Positions 8,524-17,515 are shown, counted from the first letter of the stretch. The stretch: DNA of 64,000 nucleotides from Sphingomonas sp. ID1715 (GCF_013044515.1 NZ_JABEPR010000003.1:186001-250000); one strand, 5' to 3'. A program made the numbers and translations. Notes: generated by a model from the sequence alone, not told the origin.

Positions 8524-9825
8524 TTGAAGAATAGAGACATGGCGATCGGTCTGTTGCTGGTCGGATCGGCGAGTGCCGCCCTTGCGCAGACGACTGACAC
8601 CCGCCCGCCGAGCTTCGGCGCGGCTCCACGCGCACCTTCCGGCCCACCGGCGCGTAGCATCGGCATCCGCGCCGCGGTCGACGTGAGCTATGATTCGAAC
8701 GCCTTCGGTCTCAGCGACGCGCTGATTCGCCAAGGCCGGCTGGCGGGCCGCTCCAAGGACGACATCAGCATCACGCCATCGCTGCAGCTTGACATCACCC
8801 AGCCTTTCGGTCGCCAGGCCGCGTATCTGCGCGGCACCATCGGCTATGACTTCTATCTTCAGAACTCGCAGCTGCAACGCGAACGCATCCAACTGGATGG
8901 AGGCGTCAATCTCCAAGTCGGCCATGGTTGTTCGGGGGGAGTGAACGCGGCTTATGGGCGGTTCAAATCCAACTCGGGCGATGTTTTCGTGCTCGGCGAT
9001 GAGCCGCTGATCCGGGACATCAATACACAGGAAACCTTGGTGTTCGGCGGGCGGGCGCAATGCGGCGGCGCGATCGGGATCACGCCGGCCATAGGCTACC
9101 AACACAGCCAGATCCGCAATGACTCGCGCTTCTTCAAGCTGAACGACTCGAACAGCGACAGCTTCGACGGCAGCATCGGCTATTCGCGGCCATCGCTCGG
9201 TCGCATCTCGCTCTATGGCACCTACACCACTGCCAAGTACCTCAACCGGACGGTGATCGGCCTGCCCGGGCCCATCCCCGGCATTCCCACTGACGGGGTC
9301 GAGAGCTATTCGGCCGGGGTACGGTTCGAGCGGCAGATCGGCACGCGCGTGCAAGGCTCGATCGCCGGCGGCTATTCCTGGGTCAATCCAAAGAACATCT
9401 TCTCCAACAAGTTCCGCGGCAGTTCCTATTCCGCCAGCCTGAACATCCGTCCCTTCGACGCGATGTCGCTGGACCTCCTGGCCTCACGCGAGGCGGAGAC
9501 CACCAACGCGGTCTTCGCATCCTATTCGATCACCGAAATTTACGCGTTGAACGGCACCTATCGGCTGAACCGGAAGATGTCGGCCAACTTCGGCAGTTCC
9601 TACCAAAGCCGCGACTATCGCGGCCGCTTCGCGACCGTCGACGGCGCAGCCACATTGGGCGAGGACAAGTTCGTGCGTGCCTATGTCGGGCTCGCTTACG
9701 ATCTCAATCGACGGTTAAGACTTAACGGTTTAGTAAGCCAACAACGTCGGAAGGCGGATAACCCGCTGTTCAACTATAACAACACGACGGTCAGCCTGGG
9801 CGCGAGCTTCGCGCTTAGCCGCTGA
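8524..9825 (+). CDS. Outer-membrane beta-barrel protein of the exopolysaccharide locus
   Basis: About 433 residues. The chosen TTG start gives MKNRDMAIGLLLVGSASAALAQ, a good signal peptide with the AxA-type cleavage site; an ATG at 8539 would leave no positive n-region, and a TTG further up at 8464 adds a less likely leader. The mature part alternates polar and aromatic residues in strands (AVDVSYDSNAFGL, TIGYDFYL, YSAGVRFERQIG, ASFALSR at the end), typical of a barrel, and ends in an aliphatic/Arg residue. It precedes the Wza-like gene by 15 bases, the position of the F gene in sphingan clusters, and may form or assist the export pore. Confidence 0.78.
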   Translation: MKNRDMAIGLLLVGSASAALAQTTDTRPPSFGAAPRAPSGPPARSIGIRAAVDVSYDSNAFGLSDALIRQGRLAGRSKDDISITPSLQLDITQPFGRQAAYLRGTIGYDFYLQNSQLQRERIQLDGGVNLQVGHGCSGGVNAAYGRFKSNSGDVFVLGDEPLIRDINTQETLVFGGRAQCGGAIGITPAIGYQHSQIRNDSRFFKLNDSNSDSFDGSIGYSRPSLGRISLYGTYTTAKYLNRTVIGLPGPIPGIPTDGVESYSAGVRFERQIGTRVQGSIAGGYSWVNPKNIFSNKFRGSSYSASLNIRPFDAMSLDLLASREAETTNAVFASYSITEIYALNGTYRLNRKMSANFGSSYQSRDYRGRFATVDGAATLGEDKFVRAYVGLAYDLNRRLRLNGLVSQQRRKADNPLFNYNNTTVSLGASFALSR

Positions 9826-9840
9826 CCGGGACGAGGTGCT

Positions 9841-10716
9841 ATGACGCTTGTGAAACGATTGACGGGCCTGCTGCTTCTGCTGATTGCGACCCCGGCCATG
9901 GCCCAGACCCAACCCGCGCCGTTGCCGGGTACGGTGGTGGCCCAGCCGGCCGGTGCAGTGCCGGTCACAACGCCGCAGCGTCCGCCCGCCCCGCAAACCC
10001 GCGAATCGAAGGATCTCAGCGCCGGCTATGTGCTCGGCCCCGACGACACGATCGAGATTTCGGTGCTGGGCCAGCCCGAGTTTACGACCCGGGCGCGGGT
10101 GAAGTCGAACGGCGTCATCCAGTTGCCCTTTATCGGCGAACAGAATGTGTCGGGTGAAACGGCGCTCACCCTCGCCCCCAAGATCGCGGAGAAGCTGCGC
10201 GCCGGCGGCTATTATGCCAAGCCGGTCGTCAACGTGGAAATCTCCGGCTTTGCCAGCCGCTATGTGACGCTGCTCGGCGCGGTTGGCCAGACCGGGCTGC
10301 AGCCGGTCGACCGCGACTATCGCCTGTCTGAGATCATTGCTCGCGCCGGCGGCCTGCGCGGCGATGGCGCCGATTACATCACCCTGACCCGTACGGGTGG
10401 CGAGCAAAAAAATTATCCGTTCGAAAAGCTGGCCGCCGGCGGCCCTGAGGATGATCCGATCGTCCGGCCCGGCGACAAGATCTACGTCCCGCTCGCCGAC
10501 ACCTACTATGTCTATGGGCAGATCAATCAGCCGGGTCAGTTTCCGATCCGCGGCGACATGACCGTGCGCAACGTGATCGCGCGGAGTGGCGGCATCTCGC
10601 CCACTGGATCGCTCAAGAAGATCAAGCTGTTCCGCGACGGCAAGGAACAGAAGGCCAGTCTCGACATGGCCGTCAAAGCCGGCGACGTGTTCACCATTGG
10701 CGAACGTGCCTTCTAA
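9841..10716 (+). CDS. Polysaccharide export protein, Wza/GelD-like (Poly_export and SLBB domains)
   Basis: 291 residues with a Sec signal MTLVKRLTGLLLLLIATPAMAQ. A Poly_export domain starts at about residue 60 (GYVLGPDDTIEISVLGQPEF) and SLBB-like repeats follow (TLLGAVGQTG, DYRLSEIIARAGG, YVYGQINQPGQFPI, MTVRNVIARSGG). No lipobox cysteine is present, unlike classical Wza. Proteins of this kind form the periplasmic and outer-membrane part of capsule and exopolysaccharide export channels. It sits between the barrel gene and the Wzz-like gene, 12 bases ahead of the latter. Confidence 0.92.
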   Translation: MTLVKRLTGLLLLLIATPAMAQTQPAPLPGTVVAQPAGAVPVTTPQRPPAPQTRESKDLSAGYVLGPDDTIEISVLGQPEFTTRARVKSNGVIQLPFIGEQNVSGETALTLAPKIAEKLRAGGYYAKPVVNVEISGFASRYVTLLGAVGQTGLQPVDRDYRLSEIIARAGGLRGDGADYITLTRTGGEQKNYPFEKLAAGGPEDDPIVRPGDKIYVPLADTYYVYGQINQPGQFPIRGDMTVRNVIARSGGISPTGSLKKIKLFRDGKEQKASLDMAVKAGDVFTIGERAF

Positions 10717-10728
10717 GGGAATTGATCG

Positions 10729-12057
10729 ATGAGTCTCGTCCAGTTCCTGCGCATCCTGGCGGCGCGCAAAGCCATCATTCTCGCGACGCTGCTTGCCTGC
10801 TTCCTGGCGGCCACGATCACGGTGCAGCTGCTGCCGGAGCGATATGAGGCGCGCAACCGCGTGCTGATCGACCTGACCAAGCCCGACCTTCTCGGCAGCG
10901 GGCCCATGTCGAGCCAGGCGATCTCGTCCTACATCTCGACGCAGATCAAGCTAATCAAGGATGTGCAGACGGCCGGCCTGGTCGTCGATCAGCTCGGCTG
11001 GACCGCCGATCCCAGCTATCAGGCGTCGTTCGACGCGGCCGGACGGCCGGGCGGCGACATTCGCGACTGGCTGGCGCAGCGGATCGTCGACAACACCGAG
11101 GCAAACTTCGTCGAAGCGAGCAGCATCATCGAAATCAGCTATCGCGGCAACGATCCCGCATCGACCCAGGGCATCGCGCAGGCGATCCGCGAGGCGTTTC
11201 TGAAGATGAACCGCGACCAGAAGGTCAGCAACGCGCAGCGCAGCGCCGCCTCGTTTGAGGAGCAGGCCCGTCGCGCGCTGGCCGAAGTTACCAAGGCCGA
11301 AGAAGCGCGCACGCAATATGCCAAGGCAAACGGTATCGTTCTCCAGGCGGGGAATATCGACCTTGAAAGCTCGAAGCTCACCGCCCTGTCGAGCGCGTCG
11401 GCGGCTCCGAGCGCGCCGCAAGTGATCCCGGGCCGCCAGTCGGACCCGCAGGTCGCGATGCTGCGCCAGCAGATCGAGGCCGCCAAGCAGACGCTTGGAC
11501 CCAACCATCCGCAGCTGCAGGCCATGCAGCGCCAGTTGACCGCGATGCAGTCGGCCTCAGGCGGCGGCGGATCGGTAATCGGCGGCACCAGCCGGGCGGA
11601 AATCGAAGGCGCCTACCAGGCACAGAAAGCCCGGGTCCTCGCCCAGGCCGACAAGATCGACCGGCTGAACCAGATGCAGTCCGACATCGCGGTCAAGCGC
11701 GACCAGTATCAGAAGCTCGCCGCGAAGGTCGAAGACGCGAAGGCGTCGGCGATGAGCGAGACGCTGATGGAGCCGATGGGCAACACCAACCTGCCCGATG
11801 AGCCGGTCTGGCCCAACAAGCCGCTGGTGATTTTCGGCTCGATCGCGCTGGGCCTGGTACTCGGCGTGCTGCTCGCATTGCTCGTCGAGCTGCTCGCCCG
11901 CCGCGTGCGCAGCGAAGACGATCTTGAGTTCGCGACCGGCGCACCGGTGCTGGCCGTGGTCGGACAGAAGAGGGACGACAATTTCCTCGTCGCCTGGGGG
12001 CGGCGCATCATCGACCGCGAGGGCGCCAGCCGGCGCCGCGCGCTGGCGGAGGCTTGA
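10729..12057 (+). CDS. Wzz-type polysaccharide chain-length regulator (PCP-2a-like, GelC-like)
   Basis: 442 residues. An N-terminal membrane helix (about residues 15-37) and a second at about 363-386 enclose a long periplasmic region with coiled-coil stretches (ASFEEQARRALAEVTKAEEART). PDEPVWPNKP just before the second helix is the Pro-rich signature of the Wzz/GumC family. The short cytoplasmic tail has no kinase; the kinase-like domain is a separate gene next door, as in the GelC/GelE pair of sphingan loci. It controls polymer length and links the inner membrane to the export channel. Confidence 0.92.
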   Translation: MSLVQFLRILAARKAIILATLLACFLAATITVQLLPERYEARNRVLIDLTKPDLLGSGPMSSQAISSYISTQIKLIKDVQTAGLVVDQLGWTADPSYQASFDAAGRPGGDIRDWLAQRIVDNTEANFVEASSIIEISYRGNDPASTQGIAQAIREAFLKMNRDQKVSNAQRSAASFEEQARRALAEVTKAEEARTQYAKANGIVLQAGNIDLESSKLTALSSASAAPSAPQVIPGRQSDPQVAMLRQQIEAAKQTLGPNHPQLQAMQRQLTAMQSASGGGGSVIGGTSRAEIEGAYQAQKARVLAQADKIDRLNQMQSDIAVKRDQYQKLAAKVEDAKASAMSETLMEPMGNTNLPDEPVWPNKPLVIFGSIALGLVLGVLLALLVELLARRVRSEDDLEFATGAPVLAVVGQKRDDNFLVAWGRRIIDREGASRRRALAEA

Positions 12058-12061
12058 CCGA

Positions 12062-12784
12062 ATGAGCATGAAGACGGCGCTCCAGGAAATGGAGCAGGAG
12101 GCGGTCGTTCCGGCGCGAGCGCTCGACCGGGTCGAACCGGCCATTGCCGTTGCTCCGGCGATCGAATCGGTGATGATCAACGACCCGCAAGGGCTGGAGG
12201 CCGAAGCGATCCGCGCGCTACGCACGCGCCTCGCGGCCCAACATTTGCGCGAAGGCCGTCGTTCGCTCGCGGTCTGCGCGGCCGCGGCCGAGGCGGGCTG
12301 CACCTATGTCGCGTTGAACCTGGCCGTCGCCATGGCCCAGGCCGGCGTGCGCACCGCGATCGTCGACGCCAATCTGCGCGACCCGATGATCGCCGACCTG
12401 TGCAGCCTGCCGCTGTCGATGCCGGGCCTGTCCGAGTATCTGAACAGCGACGGAATCGCGATGGCGGAGATCGTCGATGCCGAACTGATGCCGAACCTGG
12501 CGGTGATCGGCGCGGGCGAGACACCGTCCAATCCGCAGGAGCTGCTTTCGGGTGCGCGCTTCCGCGGCCTGGTCGACCAGCTGCTGCGCGAATACGACCT
12601 GACCATCTTCGATACGCCGCCGGCCAATATCTGCTCCGACGGCCAGCGCGTGGCGACCATGGCAGGCTTCAGCCTCATCGTGTCGCGCAAGCATAAAAGC
12701 TATGTCGAGGACGTTAGAACGCTGGCGAAGCAGCTGCGCGCCGACCGGTCGGTGGTGGTCGGCTCGATCCTGAACGACTTCTGA
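12062..12784 (+). CDS. BY-kinase-like (CpsD/GelE-type) protein with degenerate Walker A
   Basis: 240 residues. The start is the ATG four bases after the Wzz-like stop. The fold matches bacterial tyrosine kinase domains: EAIRALRTRL near residue 48, Walker A' TAIVDANLRDP at 98-108, Walker B TIFDTPP at 181-187, and the ending VVVGSILNDF. The Walker A position reads CAAAAEAGCTYVALNLA (72-88), with no GK[ST], so normal phosphate-loop lysine is missing. There is no C-terminal tyrosine cluster, only an isolated Tyr in KSYVED. It probably acts as a partner of the Wzz-like protein; kinase activity is doubtful. Confidence 0.85.
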   Translation: MSMKTALQEMEQEAVVPARALDRVEPAIAVAPAIESVMINDPQGLEAEAIRALRTRLAAQHLREGRRSLAVCAAAAEAGCTYVALNLAVAMAQAGVRTAIVDANLRDPMIADLCSLPLSMPGLSEYLNSDGIAMAEIVDAELMPNLAVIGAGETPSNPQELLSGARFRGLVDQLLREYDLTIFDTPPANICSDGQRVATMAGFSLIVSRKHKSYVEDVRTLAKQLRADRSVVVGSILNDF

Positions 12785-13668
12785 TGGAAATGCCCGCCCG
12801 CGCCTTGCGGCCTCAGCCTCAGTTCCTGCAGGTGCTCGCGCGCCATTGGCCGCTGTTGGGCGGTATCGCGCTGCTGCTGGTGCCGACGATCATCGCCATC
12901 GCCACCCAGTCCTGGACGGGTGAGGCGGGCGTCCACGGACCGATCGTGCTCGCCACGGGCGTTTGGCTGTTCGCCCGACGGTGGAAGGAACTGCGCGACG
13001 TCCAGCGCTCCGGCAAATTTGGTCTCACGCTCGCCGTTCTGATCCCGTCCCTGCTGCTCTATGCGTTCAGCCGCGCCTTCGGCTTTCTCGCGACCGAGGC
13101 GATCGGCCTGGGCGGCGTGTTCGTCGCCATTTTCTACGGCTGGTTCGGCGGCGAGGCCGTCAGGCGCATGTGGTTCCCGATGCTCTACATGGCATTCGTG
13201 GTCCCGATGCCGGGCTGGGTGGTGTCGACGCTCACCGCGCCGATGAAGGAATATGTCTCCTCGAGCGCGACCTGGCTGCTGTCCAAGGCCGGCTATCCGA
13301 TCGTCCGCGAAGGCGTGACGCTCTACGTCGCGCAGTATCAGCTACTGGTCGAGGACGCCTGCGCCGGCCTGAACTCGCTGATCAGCCTGACCGCGATCAG
13401 CCTGTTCTACATCTATATTCTGCACAACGCCTCCTGGCGCTATGCGCTGTTCCTGATGCTGTGGATCGTACCGGTGGCGCTGCTCGCCAATCTGGTGCGC
13501 GTGATCATCCTGGTCCTGATCACCTATCATTTCGGCAATGCGGCGGCGCAGGGCTTTCTTCACTCGACCGCCGGACTGGTGATGTTCGCCACCGCCCTGA
13601 TCGGCATTTTCGCGGTGGACGGCCTTATGACGCCGGTGCGCAAGCTGCTCACAAGGACTTCAGCATGA
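12784..13668 (+). CDS. Exosortase (archaeosortase/exosortase family, probably XrtV type)
   Basis: 294 residues, polytopic, with about eight hydrophobic segments. The transpeptidase triad can be placed: Cys193 in VEDACAGLNSL, Arg239 in NLVRVIILV and His260 in FLHSTAGLVMF. Exosortases cleave C-terminal PEP-CTERM sorting signals and transfer the protein to a surface glycan or lipid. The ATG overlaps the kinase-like stop (TGATG), and EpsI follows with a 4-base overlap, so the whole export set is one operon. No protein with a PEP-CTERM tail is encoded in the window. Confidence 0.92.
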   Translation: MEMPARALRPQPQFLQVLARHWPLLGGIALLLVPTIIAIATQSWTGEAGVHGPIVLATGVWLFARRWKELRDVQRSGKFGLTLAVLIPSLLLYAFSRAFGFLATEAIGLGGVFVAIFYGWFGGEAVRRMWFPMLYMAFVVPMPGWVVSTLTAPMKEYVSSSATWLLSKAGYPIVREGVTLYVAQYQLLVEDACAGLNSLISLTAISLFYIYILHNASWRYALFLMLWIVPVALLANLVRVIILVLITYHFGNAAAQGFLHSTAGLVMFATALIGIFAVDGLMTPVRKLLTRTSA

Positions 13669-14366
13669 TCAATCGTCGCGAGCTGATCATCGGCGGCGCG
13701 TGTCTGGCCACCGCTGCCGCCGCGGAAACGATGCGTCCGCATAAGCGGGTGGCGTTGCTCGCCGACGGTCAGAAGCTGGAAGACGGCATTCCGCGGTCCT
13801 TCGGTCGCTGGCAGATGCGCGACAGCGATGGCGTCGTGGCGCCGCCGAGCGAAGACAGCCTTGCCGCCAAGCTCTACAACCAGACGGTCACGCGCATGTA
13901 TGCGGGCCCCGACGAAACGCTCGTCATGCTGCTGATCGCCTATGGCAATACCCAGAGCGACACCCTGCAGCTCCACCGGCCGGAGGTCTGCTACCCGGCG
14001 TTCGGCTTTACGGTGACGGCCAGCCGTCCGGTGGCCTTGCCCCTGGGACCCGGCGTCACGCTGCCCGGACGCGACCTGGTCGCCAGCTCGCCCGGGCGCG
14101 ACGAGCGGATCAGCTACTGGACCCGGGTCGGCGAATATCTGCCGGTCGACAATAGCGAGCAGCGCCGGATGCGTTTCCGTACCGCGCTGGCCGGCATCAT
14201 CCCGGACGGCGTGCTGGTCCGCGTTTCGTCGACCCAAGGCGACGAGGCAGAAGGGTTCGCGACCAACGCCAGCTTCGTCACCGACCTGATCAAGGCGGTG
14301 CCGCCGGCCTATCGCCCGGCACTCGTTACGACCGAAAAGGCACGCGAGCTGACGCGGACCGCTTGA
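13665..14366 (+). CDS. EpsI family exosortase-associated protein
   Basis: 233 residues. The start chosen is the ATG overlapping the exosortase stop, giving MINRRELIIGGACLATAAAA, a short signal or anchor. The body has the EpsI family core: PRSFGRWQ, YAGPDETLVMLLIAYG, LQLHRPEVCYPAFGF and RISYWTRVGEYL. EpsI domains are found fused to or next to exosortases in exopolysaccharide loci and act in the periplasm; their exact job is not known. The HRPEVCYP segment holds the conserved Cys. Confidence 0.9.
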   Translation: MINRRELIIGGACLATAAAAETMRPHKRVALLADGQKLEDGIPRSFGRWQMRDSDGVVAPPSEDSLAAKLYNQTVTRMYAGPDETLVMLLIAYGNTQSDTLQLHRPEVCYPAFGFTVTASRPVALPLGPGVTLPGRDLVASSPGRDERISYWTRVGEYLPVDNSEQRRMRFRTALAGIIPDGVLVRVSSTQGDEAEGFATNASFVTDLIKAVPPAYRPALVTTEKARELTRTA

Positions 14367-14410
14367 GCTTCATCCGTCGGTCCCTTCAGGGCTGGCGGAA
14401 TAGGGGACCC

Positions 14411-15892
14411 ATGCTGCAACAACCGACGATCACCGCCGCGAACAGCGCCTCGACCGGGACCGCCCGATCGCAGGCGTCGCGTTCGCCGGTGCTCCTCGAA
14501 ATCGGCATCCTTGGCCTCCGCGCGATCGAAATGCTCGCGGTCGGCGCGACGGCGTGGATCGCTGCCGCCGTCGCGCTGGACCTCATCCCGCGGGGCATGG
14601 AAGCAGCCTATGGCAACGCCGCGCTGATCGCCTGCCTGTTCTACGCTGCCCTAGCCGAGGTGACCGGCTGCTACGACATCGACACGCGTTTTTCGGTACG
14701 GACCGGCTGGACGCGGGTGCTGACCGCCTGGCTGTCGACCGGCATGTTCCTGATGACCTTGGGCTTTCTGCTCAAGGTGTCGGAAGATTTCTCCCGGGGT
14801 TGGGCCTTGGCCTGGTTCTCGTTCGGCGCCGTCGCGCTGCTGGGTACGCGGGCAGCGGGCACGCTGTGGATGCGGCGCCTGAAGCAGCGCGGCGTCTTCA
14901 ACCACCGCGTCGCCATCTTCGGCGCCGGCTCGCAGGGCGACAGACTGGCCAAGTATATCATCGGCAACGAAAAGCTGACGATCGATCTCGTCGGCTTTTT
15001 CGACGACCGGCTGCCGGAGCGGCTGCCGGAGCGCGAAGTGCATCTGCCCCTCTACGGCAATCTGACTGACCTGATCACCCGCATCCGCTTGGGCGAAGTC
15101 GACCAAGTTATCGTGGCGTTGCCCTGGTCGGCGGAAAAGCGGCTGCAGGAAGTCGTCGCCGAACTGGCGATCACTCCCGTGCGTATCCGCCTGGCGCCCG
15201 ATCTCGCCACCTTCGCCTTTTCGCAGCGGCCGGTGGTGCTGCTCGGCGATCTGCCGGTAATGACCCTGTTCGAACGCCCGATCTCGGGCTTCGATCAGAT
15301 CGTCAAGCGGATTGAGGATGTCGTGGTGACGAGCGTCGGTCTGGTCTTCGTGCTGCCGCTGTTCGCTATCGTCGCGCTGGCGATCAAGCTCGATAGCCCG
15401 GGTCCGGTCTTCTTCCGCCAGGATCGCGAAGGCTTCAACAATCAGCGCTTCCGCATCTGGAAGTTCCGCTCGATGCGAGCCGACCGGTGCGAGGCCGATG
15501 GGATCACCCAAGCGCGGAAGGACGACGACCGCATCACGCGCGTTGGCCGTTTCCTGCGGCGGACCAGCATCGACGAGCTGCCGCAGCTATTCAACGTGCT
15601 TACCGGCGAGATGTCGCTGGTCGGACCACGCCCGCATGCGCCCTCGACCAAGGCCGGCGACCGCGTCTTTTCCGACGTGGTGTCGCACTATGCCGCCCGT
15701 CACAAGGTGAAGCCCGGCATGACCGGCTGGGCGCAAGTTCATGGCTGGCGGGGCGAGACCGATACCGAGGAAAAGCTGCTCAAGCGGCTGGAGCACGACC
15801 TTTACTACATCGAGAATTGGTCGGTGCTGCTCGACCTCTACATCCTCGCGCGGACCGTCATCACGCTCGCGTTCCAGAAGACGGCCTACTGA
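14411..15892 (+). CDS. Undecaprenyl-phosphate glycosyl-1-phosphate transferase (WcaJ/GelB-like primer)
   Basis: 493 residues from the ATG at 14411, which has AGGGGA four bases before it; a TTG at 14363 overlapping the EpsI stop would add 16 residues. The N-terminal half has several membrane helices and a CoA-binding-like segment (RVAIFGAGSQGDRLAKYI). The C-terminal bacterial sugar transferase domain shows a helix, then DSPGPVFFRQDREG, WKFRSM, RRTSIDELPQLFNVL and SLVGPRPHAP. This family puts the first sugar phosphate, usually glucose in sphingans, on undecaprenyl phosphate. It is the last gene of the rightward operon. Confidence 0.92.
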   Translation: MLQQPTITAANSASTGTARSQASRSPVLLEIGILGLRAIEMLAVGATAWIAAAVALDLIPRGMEAAYGNAALIACLFYAALAEVTGCYDIDTRFSVRTGWTRVLTAWLSTGMFLMTLGFLLKVSEDFSRGWALAWFSFGAVALLGTRAAGTLWMRRLKQRGVFNHRVAIFGAGSQGDRLAKYIIGNEKLTIDLVGFFDDRLPERLPEREVHLPLYGNLTDLITRIRLGEVDQVIVALPWSAEKRLQEVVAELAITPVRIRLAPDLATFAFSQRPVVLLGDLPVMTLFERPISGFDQIVKRIEDVVVTSVGLVFVLPLFAIVALAIKLDSPGPVFFRQDREGFNNQRFRIWKFRSMRADRCEADGITQARKDDDRITRVGRFLRRTSIDELPQLFNVLTGEMSLVGPRPHAPSTKAGDRVFSDVVSHYAARHKVKPGMTGWAQVHGWRGETDTEEKLLKRLEHDLYYIENWSVLLDLYILARTVITLAFQKTAY

Positions 15893-15895
15893 GGC

Positions 15896-17488
15896 TCAGC
15901 TGATCAGCCGCCGTAGGGTCTCGACCCTGTCGGCTTCGGCGGCGGGCTTGTCGGTGCGGATGCGAGCGATCCGTGGGAAGCGCATTGCCACCCCGGATTT
16001 GTGCCGGCCCGAACTGTGGATCGAGTCGAAGGCGACTTCGAACACCAGGCTTTTTTCGACCTCGCGCACCGGGCCGAAGCGCTGCACCGTATGATTGCGC
16101 ACCCAGCGGTCGAGCCATTTCAGCTCCTCGTCGGTGACGCCCGAATAGGCCTTGCCGACCGGCAAAAGGTCGCCTTCTTCGGTCCAGCAGCCGAAGGTGA
16201 AGTCGGAATAGAAGGAGGAGCGCCGGCCGTTCCCGCGCTGCGCATACATGACGACGCAGTCGGCAGTGAGCGGGTCGCGCTTCCATTTGTACCAAAGTCC
16301 GACGCGCCGCCCCGCGACATAGGGACTGTCGCGACGCTTCAGCATCACGCCCTCGATTGCAGCGTCACGGGCGCCCGCGCGGATCCCTTCAAGTGTGGTA
16401 AAGTCCGGCGCTTCGATCAGTGCCGACACGTCGAACCGGTTCGGGTCGAGGACCCCGGCGAATTGTTCGAGCCGCCCGCGCCGCTCGGTCCAGCCAAGGT
16501 CGCGCACATCCTCGGCGCCGTCGAACAGGATGTCGTAGAGCCGTACGAAGGCCGGATAGTCGGCCAGCATCTTCGCCGTCACTGCCTTGCGGTTCAGCCG
16601 CTGCTGCAAGGCGTTGAAGCTGGCCGCCGCGCCGCCATGCTCGTCGGCGCCCTGCGCCTCGCCCTTCACCATCAGCTCGCCGTCGAGCACGCCGGGAGTC
16701 CGGAATGCCTCAGCCAGGTCGGGGAAGCCGCGGGTGATGTCGTCGCCGGCGCGGCTGTAGAGTCGGGTCTCGCCGCCCGCATGGACCAGTTGCACGCGGA
16801 TGCCGTCCCATTTCCATTCGGCGGCATAGTCGGCCATGTCGACCCGCAGATCCTCAAGGCCATGGGCAAGCATGAAGGGGCGGAACACCGGCAGCGCGCT
16901 CGCGACCGGTTGCGCGCCTTTGCCTTCGGCCCAAGCAAACAGCGTCGGATAGGGTGGGCCGATGCCGTGCCACACCTCCTCGACCGCGGCGACGTCGAGG
17001 CCGAATGCGTCGGCGAGCGCCGTTTTGGCGAGCCGGGCAGTGACGCCGACGCGGAGAGCCCCCGTCGCCATCTTCAGCAGGGCGAAGCGCTCCTCCGGTT
17101 CCATGCGATCGAGATAAGCGGCCAGCACGCCGGCCGCTTCGGAGCGGGAGAGCGCACGAAAGCGATCGACGACCGCGCCAAGCGACAGGTCGAAGGGCGG
17201 CTCCGGCACTCGTTCGGGACGCGGCCAGATCAGCGACACCGTCTCGGCCGTATCGCCGACATAGTCGCGGCTTAGCCAAAACAAGGTTGGATCGACGCGT
17301 TCTTCGACCAATGCCCGGATCAGCGCGGGCTTGATCGCGGGGAGGTCGAGATCGCCGGTCAGCGCGGCAAGCGCCCAGCCGCGGTCCGGGTCTGGCGTGG
17401 CGCGCAGATAGTCCCCGATCAGCTTCAGCTTGGCGTTGCGCGAGCGCGTATAGACCAGCCGTTCGAGCAGAGTCGCAAAGGCGCGCAT
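15896..17488 (-). CDS. ATP-dependent DNA ligase of the ligase-associated damage response cluster
   Basis: 530 residues. EWKWDGIRVQL near residue 225 is motif I with the adenylated lysine (KxDG form), VMLKRRDSPY and WYKWKRDPLTADCV are motifs IV and V, and the C-terminal OB-fold ends in VAMRFPRIARIR. The N-terminal 200 residues match the non-catalytic domain of this ligase type, which in other Alphaproteobacteria has been tied to cisplatin damage response. Its usual partners are an exonuclease, an Lhr-type helicase and PdeM; only PdeM is in this window, at the far end of the polysaccharide locus. Confidence 0.92.
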   Translation of the reverse strand: MRAFATLLERLVYTRSRNAKLKLIGDYLRATPDPDRGWALAALTGDLDLPAIKPALIRALVEERVDPTLFWLSRDYVGDTAETVSLIWPRPERVPEPPFDLSLGAVVDRFRALSRSEAAGVLAAYLDRMEPEERFALLKMATGALRVGVTARLAKTALADAFGLDVAAVEEVWHGIGPPYPTLFAWAEGKGAQPVASALPVFRPFMLAHGLEDLRVDMADYAAEWKWDGIRVQLVHAGGETRLYSRAGDDITRGFPDLAEAFRTPGVLDGELMVKGEAQGADEHGGAAASFNALQQRLNRKAVTAKMLADYPAFVRLYDILFDGAEDVRDLGWTERRGRLEQFAGVLDPNRFDVSALIEAPDFTTLEGIRAGARDAAIEGVMLKRRDSPYVAGRRVGLWYKWKRDPLTADCVVMYAQRGNGRRSSFYSDFTFGCWTEEGDLLPVGKAYSGVTDEELKWLDRWVRNHTVQRFGPVREVEKSLVFEVAFDSIHSSGRHKSGVAMRFPRIARIRTDKPAAEADRVETLRRLIS

Positions 17489-17515
17489 CAGCGGAACAAC
17501 CTCCGCGCGATCGTT

